NCBI GenBank assembly: GCA_964030785.1
Contig: OZ034968.1
Coordinates: forward strand, 33,118,686 to 33,182,685
Length of the DNA: 64,000 nucleotides
Source: Siderastrea siderea
Taxonomy: Eukaryota; Cnidaria; Anthozoa; Scleractinia; Rhizangiidae
Direction: 5' to 3'
Under the pieces are notes generated by a model. It did not search any database. It was not told the origin of the DNA and worked only from the letters and a program-made list of their open reading frames with translations. Shown here piece by piece: positions 22,576 through 33,530 of the stretch (position 1 is its first letter; each line of letters starts with the position of its first letter). Both the position numbers and the translations under genes were made by a program.

Positions 22576-24275
22576 GTGAAATGTTGAACCTGGAAATGGA
22601 TACCGCTTTAGTGTGCAAAGAGAAACTGATCACGAGAATGAAATTCTGAAGTCTTTCTGTAAAGTGTGCAAAGTTTGCATTTGTGACAAATGTGGGCAGG
22701 CACGTCACAATCACCACACCAAGGTGGATATCGACCAAGCCGCCAAAGAACAAAAAGCCAATAGACAGGAGATTACAGCAGAAATGAAGAAAGGAATTTC
22801 TGATATTCAGATATAAGTAGAAAGATCAAAAGAGTTACTGAAGAAAAGCAGAGAGAAAATTGCGACAGCTAGGAACAAAGCAATGACATGTCTAGAAGAA
22901 CTAATGCGAGGTCACACAACACAACTGGAACACTTTCAGTCTTTTATCAAACAGTTACAAACATCTGTGGAATTCTGTGAGGCCATCTTGCAAAGAAACA
23001 AAAGCGTTGAAATTCTGCAAGTGCATCAGGCTCTCATTGAACGATGCAGAGGTGTTCTAAATGCAGAAAAAGATAACATTAATAAACCACTGCACACAGC
23101 ATTGCACGCCAGGTACGAGATAAATGAAGAATTTGTTGAGAGTGTGAGACGCGCAGTTCCGGGTCGAGTTGTTGTGAGTAACGCCGATCCTTTGCAGTCA
23201 GTGGCAGAAGGAAAAGGCTTGCGAGAGGCAGAGGCTGGCAATGAAACTCAGTTTGTGATCACCACAAAGGATTCTAATGGAAAGCAGTGCTATGATGAAA
23301 ATGATCAGGTTATCATGAAAGTGGAGACACCATCAGGAGAGGAACTGAAGCATACCATCACGAATGAAAACAGCGGTCAATACAACGTCTCCTTCACACC
23401 AAATTGTGTTGGACAACATAACGTGGTGATTGAAATTAACGGTCAGCCGCTGACTGGTAGTCCATGGCGTGTTTATGTGTTGCATCGTCGGTTGCATCGT
23501 TACAAACGTTTGTTCAGTCTCGTTTGGGTCATTTAAGAAAGCACAAGGGCAGTTTTTTGAGCCTATTGACATTGCAACACGACAGGGAATATTGCAGTAG
23601 CTGTTCTAATAGGGTGCAACTATTTAGTACAGAAGGGGAATATTTTAAAGCAATAAGCACTAAAGGACTAATTGAACCCACCTCAGTAGCATTCACCAGG
23701 TCTAGGGAGTTAATAGTCATTGCTTGTGATACGATTTTTTGTTTTAATGAAAGTGGTAAATTTGTTAAAAACATCACCAGCGAACACCTGAATAAACCAT
23801 TCCGCTTGACTATTGCACGTGATGGACGCATGGTGGTGTGTGACTTGGGTGACAAACAGTCAAGGTTCTCACTCCTGACTGCTCACAGCTGTTACTCGCC
23901 ATCAGTGATCCAGACGGTGGGTGTCCGTGGTACGCTGTTTGTCACCAGGATATGTTTTTTGTTTCCTATCCAGAGGCAGCTACTGTAAAGGTATTTAGTA
24001 AGGATAGAGTGTTAATGCATAGTATTGGTACACGCGGGTCTGGTGACGGGCAGCTGAGCTTTCCTGCTGGTCTCACCATTGACAGGTTTTCAAACCTGGT
24101 GGTGTGTGCCTGTGATAACAGCAGGCTACAAATTTTCACCATTGATGGTAAATTTGTAAACACAATAGGAGGTCAACGCACTGGTCTTAAGGGTCCTTGA
24201 AGTGTTGCTGTGTCATCTACTGGCCAGATGTGTGTTACTGATATAGGAAAAGAGTGTGTGTATGTTTACCAATGA
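22576..24275 (+). pseudogene. Locus B, exon 3: broken B-box/filamin/NHL exon
   Basis: Homologous to gene A exon 3 from acceptor to stop but not translatable as one protein. There is a small insertion in the B-box near 22622-22630 that shifts frame, and a TAA at about 22815 where A and C code Tyr. A deletion of about 80 nt removes part of the coiled coil (22910), and more frameshifts occur near 23500-23600 and in the NHL part. Domain fragments stay readable (CICDKCGQARHNHH; GQPLTGSPWRVYV; SNLVVCACDNSRLQIF). The 217-codon filamin piece is the longest intact run. I call it a pseudogene of the same duplication as genes A and C. Confidence 0.9.
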
Positions 24276-25267
24276 AGGATTTTATTTAAATTAAAAACTG
24301 AAAATGTTGAGCAAATTCAAAATTACAGTGTGGTCATTGTATTAACTATACACTTCAGTCATTTTGTTTCAGTATACAATTCCAATAAGTTGTATTTTTT
24401 TTAAGAAATGAACAACGGACAGTAGTTTTAAATTATTTTTGCAAGGAAACTATCACATTTTGTAGTAACGTATAACAAGTTTGATTAGGTGTAAATTTAA
24501 ATTTCGTAACTTCAGCTAGAGGTTTTTGTTTGCTTTTCACTTTGCAGGCACAAGTCAGAAGAGTGACTCTTTTAGAGCCTGCTGAGAAAATCAAATTTGA
24601 TCATAAGAGCCTAAAAGTTTTACCGAATAACCACGGGGCATAGCCAAACTTTAAGAATCAATTTAGGAAATGTTTATTGAATATTAAATGTCAATATTAA
24701 ATGTAAATTACAGATGTCTGTTTCATAGAACGTGCAGTACATGTAGTTTCGGTGTTTTCGACAAATTGTAACGACAAATAGAGCTAGTCATCCTCGGTGG
24801 ATTTTGGACGTGAAAGTACATTTAATTAGTTCTACATCTCTGAGTAGTCTGTAAAAAGGAAGTGAATAATGAAAGACGAGTGTAGCCTGTCCCACTGAAC
24901 AATACTAAAGCTCAAAGAGGAAAAACAAAAACAAAATTTCAAGCTCAACGCGTTGGTGTGATTTCCTTTAACCTATGAAACAACAATACAATGTGTATAT
25001 ATATTCAGTATGTTTTTATTAAAACCAAACAACAGAAAACAATAGAATTTGAACAATAGGTGGTTTAGGAGCTGTTAAGAGAAATTGTGGTTTTTTGGTA
25101 TTCTCATACCCAGATCTTCTACAGTCATTTCAGTAGGCACGTGATATCTGTGTACAAAATCATTTTTCTTGGTGCTTTGTGACGTGTAAGGCCAAGGCCA
25201 AACGGAGACTCAAGTCAACACAAATTTGGGCATGGACGCCCAAACGAACTCGCAAGTACCGCGAAAG
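24276..25267. other. 3' flank of locus B
   Basis: The first 650 bp are homologous to the 3' flanks of genes A and C (e.g. GTAGCCTGTCCCACTGAA at about 24874, also at about 14750). The rest shows nothing recognisable. Confidence 0.5.
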
Positions 25268-25390
25268 GTCTATTAACCACCACCCCCCCCCCCCATCCCC
25301 CTCTATTAATCCCCCACTTCTGAAAGTCAATTCAGTTTTTTTTTTAATAAGCCCCCCCCCCCCCTCCCCCCTTTGGCTGGGCATCAGATT
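25268..25390. repeat. C-rich low-complexity tract
   Basis: Two C-runs separated by CTCTATTAATCCCCC, a T-run and CCCTCCCCCC. Related C-rich TTAAGCCC blocks lie at about 25575, 29195-29280 and 29805-29835. ORFs on both strands with poly-Pro or poly-Gly are artefacts. Confidence 0.8.
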
Positions 25391-25917
25391 TTGTAATTAG
25401 ACTCTCCTAATCTCTATTAACCCACCCAATTCATCGTCAGAAGGTGTATTTTTATCAAGGCTAGAAAAAAAATAAATTAAGTTGGCTGGACTTTCTTGAT
25501 AAGAAGTAAGTTAACAGTGTTTCGAGTTTTGCGCAAGAATTATTTTAAGATTACGTGTTTAAAGCTTTGAAATAACCCCCTCCCCCCTCTCTATTAAGCC
25601 CTCCGTTTCAGGCCTCGGTAGCCACAAATTCAATGCAAGTTGCAAAAAAGCCATTCCAGAGAAGTCTTGCATGTGCCCGTACGAAAAGGACAACAATACT
25701 GGAGCCAACTTTTGTCGACTAGCTTTGAGTGGCCAAACGGTTAAAAGGCGCGTTCACGTAAGTGCAAAGTAGACGCAAATATTCCATTCTTGTTTCCAGA
25801 CCCCGCGTTGCCCTTTCCACCGGAACGGGCAACGAGGAAAAAAAATATTAGCAAGAGCCATCGCAAGTACACGGTTTTTCAACTTGCAGCGGCTTAAAAG
25901 CGAAGAACCTTGAACTC

Positions 25918-26120
25918 AACAAACCGCACGCAAGGTTTATCCCGTTTGATTGGGTGGAGTTAGATGAGTCATGTCAAGAGGACATTGTTGCTGGAGAAAT
26001 AAGGGGAAAGACGGGGGGGGGGGTAGATAGCGCATTTGCCCTCCCCTTCTGTCACCTTCCACCCAGGACTCCTCTAACTCCACCCAATCAAAGGGAATAA
26101 GCCCTGGGTGTGGTTTGTTC
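25918..26120. repeat. MITE-like inverted repeat
   Basis: The left arm AACAAACCGCACGCAAGG... with GATTGGGTGGAGTTAGA is mirrored by CTAACTCCACCCAATC and CCCTGGGTGTGGTTTGTT on the right. Arms are about 50 bp around a G-rich centre. Non-coding. Confidence 0.7.
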
Positions 26121-27151
26121 AGTCCAAGATTCTCCACTTTTACACGTCCACAATTCACCAACCAAATAATTTCGTACATATTGTTACTAGGCAACAAGAG
26201 GTATCGTCGTGGTGCTGGTATTCAGTGTACACTTTTGATCAGACACAGGTTCGTGAAAATCATTCGTGCGCTTTTGCGAACTGGAAAGGATCAAGAACAC
26301 GCACATCTACTGTGCTCTTATAAGTAAGCTAATGGAAATAATTGACAGCTCCAGTCTCGACGAGTGTTTACGGACTTTTAGACTTGGAGTACGTTTTCAA
26401 ACCTGAGGAAACAAGTTGCAGCTTTGGCACAACCAAAGGCACAACCATTCCATACTATTATTTGGACAAAACAAGAAATATATAAAAAATTGGTTTTGTC
26501 GCTCAAGCAGTATTTGTAGGATTTTGACGTTATGAAATTGAAATAACTGATTTTCTTTCCTGATTAATAAAGATTTTGGTTAATGCTTGTGCTGGATACG
26601 AAGTCGCACCATATCACATAGTATAGTTCACGAATGCGCTAAGGAGATAACATTATAAGCGGCCAATATCATAGAAATTCAGGTCATCATTGGTTTAAGG
26701 TAACTCAAGATAACTGCGCGTACCTAGGCGACTATTGAGCAGTACGTCAAGACAGTTTCCCTTACCTACAACCTAAGTCAGATTAGTTGAAGCACCAGTG
26801 CCTCTTCCCTCCCGCAATGTTGACTTTTGCTCGGAAAGTGCCCAAAAAAATTCGCATGCAACATTGGGAGGGCGAGAGGGAGGCGATTGAACCTGCGATT
26901 ACCGTGCGATAGAGAGCCTCGATAAATCTTGACCTTTCTTCTAGTGTTCCAACGCAGTGTGTCTGAACTGCAGGTAATTACTGACCATTGCGTCAACACA
27001 ATTTCGCTTAATTATGTGATTTTTGACTAGTTAGTCAAGAAAAGTTTGCTTTATAGCAAAATGGAGGTGATTGTTGACTTTATTCCCATCTCACTGCTAT
27101 CTTAGCAATGCAATAAGGTAAAAGAAAATGAGATGATCTCGTGTAAGATTT
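26121..27151. other. No gene recognised
   Basis: Two overlapping frames at 26115-26327 code a basic peptide (RYRRGAGIQCTLLIRHRF) that may be a retroelement scrap, but I cannot place it. The rest is unremarkable. Confidence 0.3.
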
Positions 27152-27287
27152 CATCATAAGTCGGAAAAGTATGATCGTCCGGGAGAGTGAAGACCTGAGA
27201 AGGAGGTCAGTCAAAGTCTCTACAAACAGTCCTTCTCAGGACTAAACTCACCCGGACGACCATTCTTTACAGACTTATGACATGACT
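27152..27287. repeat. Foldback element with CTGAGAAGGA motif
   Basis: The left arm CATAAGTC...ATGATCGTCCGGGAGAGTG and right arm CACCCGGACGACCATTC...GACTTATGA are inverted copies, with CCTGAGAAGGA / TCCTTCTCAGG inside. Non-coding. Confidence 0.7.
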
Positions 27288-27642
27288 CCTGGGTTGAAAC
27301 CATTTACAATACTATTTATCTTTTGAAAAACTGAGCCAAAAATTTCTCTTCACAAAGAAGGCCAGTCTCCCTTTGACATTATTCGTACAACACAATTGAC
27401 ATTAACTGACCCCTTGGTCAAATAAAGTTAATATTAAGAAATTCGTCACATGTACAAAGATGTCCAAAAACACAGTGTGTCAAACATTTTCCTCTAGTTG
27501 AACCAGGTGGCCAGCTAAGTACGGATTATCCACTTTCAGCAGATCACACCATTATTAAAATATTTTACAGTCTATCGTCTATAAATATACAAAATTATCA
27601 AGGTTACGAACAATGAACGAGCAACTTATTTTATTTACAACT

Positions 27643-27700
27643 CTAGCCTGGACCATTCAATAGACTTGTCTGCGATTCCGACAACACCTTTAACGGCGAC
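27643..27700 (-). CDS. Last exon of a minus-strand gene, product unknown
   Basis: On the minus strand a good acceptor (TTTGTGTTTCAG) precedes this short exon. It supplies one base to finish the codon left open by the exon at 28517-28644, then 18 codons (SPLKVLSESQTSLLNGPG) and TAG at 27643-27645. AATAAA follows about a dozen bases after the stop on the same strand, which fits a 3' end. The other open frame of this exon ends VGIADKSIEWSRLEL but does not fit the splice phase. Confidence 0.4.
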
Positions 27701-27741
27701 CTGAAACACAAAGAAAACACACTACAGTCACACTACAGTCA

Positions 27742-27848
<107 letters not shown>

Positions 27849-28057
27849 AGCTAGACACCGTCACGACCAGCACCAACCGTCAGTGTTAGTTGGGGTCTAG
27901 TTACGTCAGTTACGCAAGGTTTCCTGTAGAGTATTTGGTTGCCGTAGGGGTATCACTCTATAGGTAACAAGTACACAGAAGTTTGGGATCAAATCTATTT
28001 CCTACTGCAGCAGATGAAATCTCATTTGCCCCCCCCCCCCCCCCCCCTCAAATCTGT

Positions 28058-28325
28058 GGCCCCATCCACACTAAAACGTGTTTTTTTTTTAAACCGTTCG
28101 CTTTGATATGTTTCTGCCTATCGTCCACACCACAACGATCAAAAACGCTGATGAAAACGAAGACCTTCGAAAAAGTCTCGAAAGTGGAAAATTTAGGAAT
28201 CAAGCTGTTTTCAGTGTTGATGGGTGAAAGCGTATCGTTTTGAAAACGCTGTAGCGTGTGGACGGCTGACAACGGAGACATTCAAAAACGCTGACGGCAA
28301 TTTGGATTGTTTTAGCGTGGGAACT
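28058..28325. repeat. MITE with ATCCACACTAAAACG ends
   Basis: The left end CCCATCCACACTAAAACG and right end GTTTTAGCGTGGGAAC are inverted copies. Internal AAAACGCTG motifs also appear in both orientations. The look is that of hAT-type MITEs, but I cannot define the target duplication. It sits in the intron of the minus-strand gene, next to a 20-bp C-run. Confidence 0.55.
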
Positions 28326-28516
28326 AGTCGAAAAGGCATAAAAAGATGTCAGTTTTTTCTGAATGACAATGTATTATTGTAGATAGGTAATAATGATACG
28401 AAAACGCTTGTTTGGGAAAAAATATTTTGCAACGTTTTTGGGCATCTGATAACGGAGACTTTGGTCAATAAGTTAGTTTGGACGGAGCACGAACTTAGTC
28501 ACCCAGACTCACTTAC

Positions 28517-28644
28517 CGAGGAGTTTCCTGATCCAGTTTAGTTTTCTTTGTTAATCCCTGTTGAGCCATGTCCTTGGTAAACTCCACAGGTCCATTGTCC
28601 ATCTTTGCGTTCATCATTTTGTCCTCGTGAACATTATTCAAGGG
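28517..28644 (-). CDS. Internal exon of a minus-strand gene, product unknown
   Basis: A 128-nt open exon on the minus strand sits between a pyrimidine-rich acceptor (TTGTCTTTGTGTGAAG) and a consensus donor (CCTCG/GTAAGT). It codes PLNNVHEDKMMNAKMDNGPV then EFTKDMAQQGLTKKTKLDQE, a hydrophilic, lysine-rich segment with no domain that I recognise. It ends two bases into a codon, which the exon at 27643-27700 completes. An upstream exon may lie near 29080-29125 (LTEEGTAEKEVSKNSE), but that is weak. The gene extends to the right. Confidence 0.45.
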
Positions 28645-29194
28645 CTTCACACAAAGACAAAAGAAGAAAACCTTGTCAGTATTGCATTTCAAAATACAAT
28701 GTCTTATCTGAGAACTGATTCAAACAGGATTTCAGGTGGCTGGAGAGGACTGCCTACGAGAGATTCTTGAATAGTGTTTGACTGGGAATGATCACACAAA
28801 TGGATCTTCGTAAAGATACTTGTTACAAGTCAGTCACAGATAATTGGCTGTTTTGCATTTACAGAAGGAAACACATTCTCATAATGAACGGAGAATTTCT
28901 GTGCATTTTGAAATTTCTATATACTTTTGTTATTCAGTTGACCGAGGAATATCACTTTTAACCAATTACAATCCATTTTAATTATTCAGATCTAACATCA
29001 AAGCAAATGATCTAAAAAAAAATTAACATCGGTAAAGAAATGTTTTCGTTTCAATACTTCACTATTTTTGGAGACTTCTTTTTCGGCCGTTCCTTCTTCA
29101 GTCAACCTAAACAATGTCCAAAATAATTACATTTAACTCGCGCTACTGCGACAAGCTGATCGCAAGATGGCTACCGTAAATACTTTATTAAGGT
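28645..29194. other. No firm feature; possible upstream intron
   Basis: If the minus-strand gene is real this is intron plus a possible small exon. Nothing else recognised. Confidence 0.3.
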
Positions 29195-29280
29195 CACCTC
29201 TCTCAAATAAGACCCCTCCCTCTCTAATAAGCCCCCTCTCTAATAATCCCCCCCCAATTTATTAAGCCCCCCCTCCCCCT
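29195..29280. repeat. C-rich tandem degenerate repeat
   Basis: Four or five copies of CTCTAATAAGCCCC with variation, ending in C-runs. Confidence 0.7.
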
Positions 29281-29428
29281 TTTGTCACAGCTAAAAGAAC
29301 ATATGGCACAATCTGGGCATGAAATCACGCAAAGTATTAGCGAGCTATGCGAGAAATTGTACTTGAACTACGTAATAAGAATCGTAATTAAGGTAATCAC
29401 AAATATGTAGAGGATATTACACGGCGGC

Positions 29429-29495
29429 GTATGTATGTATGTATGTATGTATGTATGTATGTATGTATGTATGTATGTATGTATGTATGTATGTA

Positions 29496-29568
<73 letters not shown>

Positions 29569-29614
29569 AGGTAGGTAGGTAGGTAGGTAGGTAGGTAGGT
29601 ATGTATGTATGTAT
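29429..29614. repeat. Compound microsatellite (GTAT)n(GT)n(GTAG)n(TATG)n
   Basis: About 18 GTAT units pass without a break into about 31 GT units, then about 9 GTAG units and a few TATG units. The change of unit in a single array suggests stepwise point mutation and slippage. The long minus-strand Thr/His ORF is an artefact. Confidence 0.95.
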
Positions 29615-30736
29615 GAAAGAAAGAGCGGGAAGTGACGTCATCGATATCCTCACTAGTGAGGATATAGAAAATACGCCACTCGAGTCCCGCATGTAGTTTC
29701 GTATTAACTCTACGAGTGGTCTATTTTCCACTAAAACACTCTTGTCTATGTAATGAAACACTTTATTGTTCAAGTATTGATAACCTACAGGCGTTTTGCT
29801 CAAATGAATAAGCCCCCTTCCCCCTCTATTTAACACCCCTCTCCAACAATCAAACTATCAGCTGGTTGATCCTTACACCTGGACACAAATTGAAATATAC
29901 ACTTTTATTATATGGCAAGCAGTTCTCCAGTCTAAATCGAGTGTTCTGATTGGTTAGTTTTCGGTCGGGATTTTACAGTACGGACCATTACCATGGAAAC
30001 GGTCCTTTTTGGATATTTTTTTTTCGTGCTAACGCTACAGCAAAATTCAAACTGTGAAAACGCAAGAAGATAAAAAAAGAAAAGGTTTGGAGCTGGTACA
30101 AAACAAATGAACGAGGTAAACACGTCTGCTTAGAAAAAGCGATCTTCAATTAAGTTTACCGACTGGGCCAACGTTCTTCAGTGACTGTGTTTGTTTATTG
30201 TTTTTTTGTACGGCTATATACTGTAAGCTGTAAAGACCCAAGTAAATCGGCCAAGACTTAAACAATAATTATTAAAATTCAGCATTAACAAAAGAGTACG
30301 TTTCTCACAAGAAAACCTCACGGCGAAAAAGAATGAAAACTGCAAAACAACTAGCAAACGGCTTTCACCGGCAACTATAAATCGAAAGCAAACGATCACG
30401 TTCTTGTCTAGTTTAATATTCGCCATCGCTTCAGTCAGGGCTTTCCACAAGAACAAATTAAAGCTACACGTACATGCATTAAACTAACAGTGTACCTTGA
30501 TTCCTCAGCGAGATTTTTGCTCTTGTAGTGCACATCCTTGAAAATAATTTTAGCGTGTTGACAAGTCCGCTCTTGCTGTAGCTCGCGCTAAAAACAACTT
30601 TGTTAGGTGCGACGAAAATTTGCTCTCAGCATCCACAAAGTTCTCTTTAAAGCCACTGAAGCAAATAACTTGCAGTATTTGATGTAGACATAATTTCCAG
30701 TGTCTTTTTTTAGGTTCGAGTGTTCCTGTGTTCACA
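29615..30736. other. No gene recognised
   Basis: Small inverted motif GATATCCTCACTAGTGAGGATAT at 29642-29664 is a 23-bp perfect palindrome. No coding evidence. The right end would be the promoter side of the plus-strand gene model at 30737. Confidence 0.35.
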
Positions 30737-30778
30737 ATGACTAACACGCTGCCACAATTTCCAGAGTTTGAGAAGCAC
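30737..30778 (+). CDS. Putative exon 1 of a four-exon gene, product unknown
   Basis: ATG at 30737 opens MTNTLPQFPEFEKH, and a GT at 30779 would end the exon in phase 0, as exon 2 requires. The donor (CAC/GTGTGT) is weak, and a better-looking donor four bases later gives the wrong phase. The true first exon could therefore lie elsewhere. Confidence 0.25.
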
Positions 30779-31102
30779 GTGTGTGAGCCAGTTTTACCGC
30801 GGCCTTTTCATTATTCTTCTTTTTCCCGAATTGTCTCTGCCCATAACGAAGAAGTATTTTCAAATAAAACTTTCTTGTGTTGTACAGGACGACGAAAAAC
30901 TGGCACATATAATAGAAGCAGAGCAGTTTTCATTCAAGAGCCACGCAAGTTTCTGCCGATCGACAGCAACGATCATTAAACTGATTCGAAAGCCTGTTAA
31001 AATCGCTGGCTTCTTTCCTTGACACCGCGCCGGAAATTGACTTGAATGAACTACCGGAAGTGTTGTTTCGTACGAAAAATGATGCCATATAATAAACCAC
31101 TT

Positions 31103-31245
31103 ACTAACTTCACTTGCGCGGGACCGTACGGGGGGAATATTGGCCCTCGGTCGTTTTTGTACGGACCTCGCTGCGCTCAGTCCGTACTGCCACGACCTCG
31201 GGCCAATATTCCCCAGTACGGTCCTCGCGTTCAGTTAGTAAGAGG
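31103..31245. repeat. Foldback MITE in intron 1 of the four-exon gene
   Basis: The inverted arms contain GGAATATTGGCCC and the complementary GGGCCAATATTCC, with TACGGAC / GTCCGTA at the centre and TTACTAACTTCACTTGCGC / GCGTTCAGTTAGTAAG at the ends. Confidence 0.75.
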
Positions 31246-31413
31246 TTAGTATTCAGGCATATGACAATTATGCAAGGAAATCCTATAAATGTCTCAGTAT
31301 TCAACCCAAGATTTACTGAAGTAAAATGTTCAGGGGCGAGGGGCTTTTCGGAGACAGCGAAACAAAAAATGGAAATGAACTGAATATAAAAAATTAAGAA
31401 TCACAAATTGCAG

Positions 31414-31562
31414 GCGGCAGAACAGCTGCCTGTTTCAAAGCATGGCCAAGGAGCTGAACTTGGGTCTGCAAACATCAACTCCTTCAAAGAGACCATCCAG
31501 AACCTCCGGGTTTGTGCTCTGAAACTGCCAGATCTCTTGAGGACAGCACGAGAATTAGAAAG
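31414..31562 (+). CDS. Exon 2 of a four-exon gene, product unknown
   Basis: A 149-nt exon lies between AAATTGCAG and GAAAG/GTAACG and is open throughout. It codes AAEQLPVSKHGQGAELGSAN then INSFKETIQNLRVCALKLPD and LLRTARELE, which looks like one or two amphipathic helices. It ends two bases into a codon, which the next exon completes. No family recognised. The combination of open frame, consensus splice sites and matched phase with two further exons is the evidence. Confidence 0.5.
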
Positions 31563-31599
31563 GTAACGCGAAAATAATACTGGCGGGATCAGGGGAAAA

Positions 31600-31701
31600 G
31601 ATGGCGGTTTAGGCCACGAAGGGATAATAAGACGCCTTTTGGGGTGGAAAAGTGACTCGGTATGGGAGGCGTTTTATTATCCCGTCGAGATCTAAACCGC
31701 A
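31600..31701. repeat. Short inverted-repeat element in intron 2
   Basis: GGCGGTTTAGGCC with GGGATAATAAGACGCC on the left is mirrored by GGCGTTTTATTATCCC and TCTAAACCGC on the right. Confidence 0.6.
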
Positions 31702-31759
31702 GCAGAAACACAAGAACAAGCCATAGGTGAGTTCAAAAGAGGTTGTTTTACATTTTTAG

Positions 31760-31890
31760 CACAAGTAATATTTTCCAAACAAACTCTTATAATCGTGTAG
31801 TGCTCGGGACAGAAACGCTTTTTAAAATTACCCTACGAGGTCAGACCATTAACGGGGTGAAAACAGTGGAAATGCAAGAAAACGAGAAAA
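31760..31890 (+). CDS. Exon 3 of a four-exon gene, product unknown
   Basis: Acceptor TTTTACATTTTTAG, donor GAAAA/GTGAGT. The 131-nt exon takes up the split Ser codon from exon 2 and reads TSNIFQTNSYNRVVLGTETL, then FKITLRGQTINGVKTVEMQE. The alternating hydrophobic pattern suggests beta strands. It ends one base into a codon. Confidence 0.5.
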
Positions 31891-31987
31891 GTGAGTTATA
31901 TGAAAGGCAATCTTATTTCGCATTTAGCTCATTTTAGTCATTTTAGGTGCTTGTAACATTTCCCATACAATTTCTTTTATGACACAG

Positions 31988-32190
31988 CCGAAAGAGTTAG
32001 ATTACTGTGGTTGAAAGCCTCAGACAGTGAGCTTGGGCTACCTGTGGTACAAGCGATGAAAAACAGAAATCAAAAACGAAACAACAATCAAGTCTGGATT
32101 ACCAATCGGCTCAAAAAATTGTTAGATACCTATCTTACTTTCTTGCTTTCCATGCACTGCACGACTCTGTTGTTTTACCCTCAGTTATGA
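31988..32190 (+). CDS. Exon 4 (last) of a four-exon gene, product unknown
   Basis: Acceptor TTTTATGACACAG. The exon completes the open codon and reads ERVRLLWLKASDSELGLPVV and further to TGA at 32188-32190. With all four exons the model is 525 nt (174 aa). The end of the frame (LLDTYLTFLLSMHCTTLLF) is hydrophobic and could be a membrane tail, or non-coding if the true end is an unseen donor. No family recognised. Confidence 0.4.
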
Positions 32191-32224
32191 ACAATATCGT
32201 TTCACAGATAACAAAGGGTCCTTG

Positions 32225-33530
32225 TCCATTTGGCACTTGTCTACTTATGTCTAGTCTGTTGCCATGCAAACAGCATATTTAGTTTCAATGTTCCGTGTTC
32301 CTCAGAAATCTCGTGACTTCAAACTCATCTCAGATTACACTGGGTTGGTAACTGATGTTGTTCGTTCCGTCGACTAAAATTCATTGTTCACAAGGATAAG
32401 AAATTCAAATTAATTCTTCGATGAAGGGAATCTCCAACACTGATTCCTAACTTGAGCGGACAAAGCTTTAGCAGAGTTTCAGTGGGACGAGCAAGTTCCT
32501 GTTTGTGTGTGAAAAAGACTAGATAGAGTATCGGTATGTCTGTTTACTTTTGATTCCCCCATAGCACACATTTAGTTTTCATATTCATAATTATAACGTA
32601 CTTTTTTCACTGCTCCTTAGTTAATATTGATGTGCAGACGCCGCTAACGAAATGATCGTGGAACTAGTGATATAAACCTAGAGCGCTTACCATTTGAATG
32701 GAATTTTCGGTGGATTTTTTTGGACAAATGGGACTGCACCTTTTCTCACCAAGAAAACGGAACGGATTGAGCCGTATCATTTGATTCGAAGTTTCGGATG
32801 CAAGTGTTTTCCCGCGCCATTAAGCCCAAAAGCTCGAATCATGAAAGCAAAAGTAAAACACAAGAACCGACGGCCAAAACTTAAATCTTTCTCACCTTGA
32901 GTGCTACAATTGTGTTGCAAGAAGTCTGTTGACAGTAGCCACGAGAATAAAATAACTGTCACGTCACGAACGGTTTGGAACCAGTAAAGATTCATCACTT
33001 AAATCCGCCGTCATAGGCATTGCTGTCCTCTCGGAAATAGCCTGGCACTGGTAATTGTGGACAAATGGTACAGAAATTTCCGGGAATTCCGGAAAAAGCG
33101 AGAAAAAGGAATACCTCGAAAGGTATTACCTTTTTTCCGAAAACATTCCACCGGAATGAACCGTTCCATTTGAATTCTCCCCAGAATTACCGGGTTTTCC
33201 GTACAAATGGTAAGCGCTCCTAGTCGCGTGTAAGACGAAATTGTTCGCGTAAGTCGATCCACAAACAGACATACGGTCACGAAATCTCAGTGGTGTAGCC
33301 AGGGATGGGCTCATCATCTCCCAGTTTATAATACAGAGTGAAAGGAGAAAAAACTGCGATGATATTACGCTTACCCAAGTAAACATTGCAGTGATAACCC
33401 TAGATGATTTCGTTGATTTTTTAGAGTGAATCAAGGCAGCATTCAGTTTCCACTCCGTTACACAGTCATTTGCGGGGAGTTTCTGTAATCTTTGATCAGT
33501 GTTGTGAGATTTCAGATTTGTTAAATGATT
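32225..33530. repeat. Dispersed repeat, copy 3, with nested element
   Basis: Similar to 6596-7410, starting at TTGGCACTTGTCTACTTATG and ending in the GATCAGTGTTGTGAGATTTC passage. The match is interrupted by the 0.5-kb inverted-repeat element at 32682-33218. Confidence 0.65.
32682..33218. mobile_element. Non-autonomous TIR element with 5-bp target duplication
   Basis: The element begins AGCGCTTACCATTTGAATGG and ends with the inverse (CAAATGGTAAGCGCT). CCTAG flanks both sides (32677-32681 and 33219-33223). The two related repeat copies at about 7020 and 7650 lack the insertion. ORFs inside on both strands show no transposase. Confidence 0.75.

Noticed and set aside
29417..29836. 139-codon Thr/His/Tyr-rich ORF
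   Set aside because: Translation of the compound GTAT/GT/GTAG microsatellite.
30768..31022. 84-codon ORF ending KLIRKPVKIAGFFP, considered as an extra exon of the four-exon gene
   Set aside because: It ends in a stop and has the wrong phase for exon 2; no second partner.
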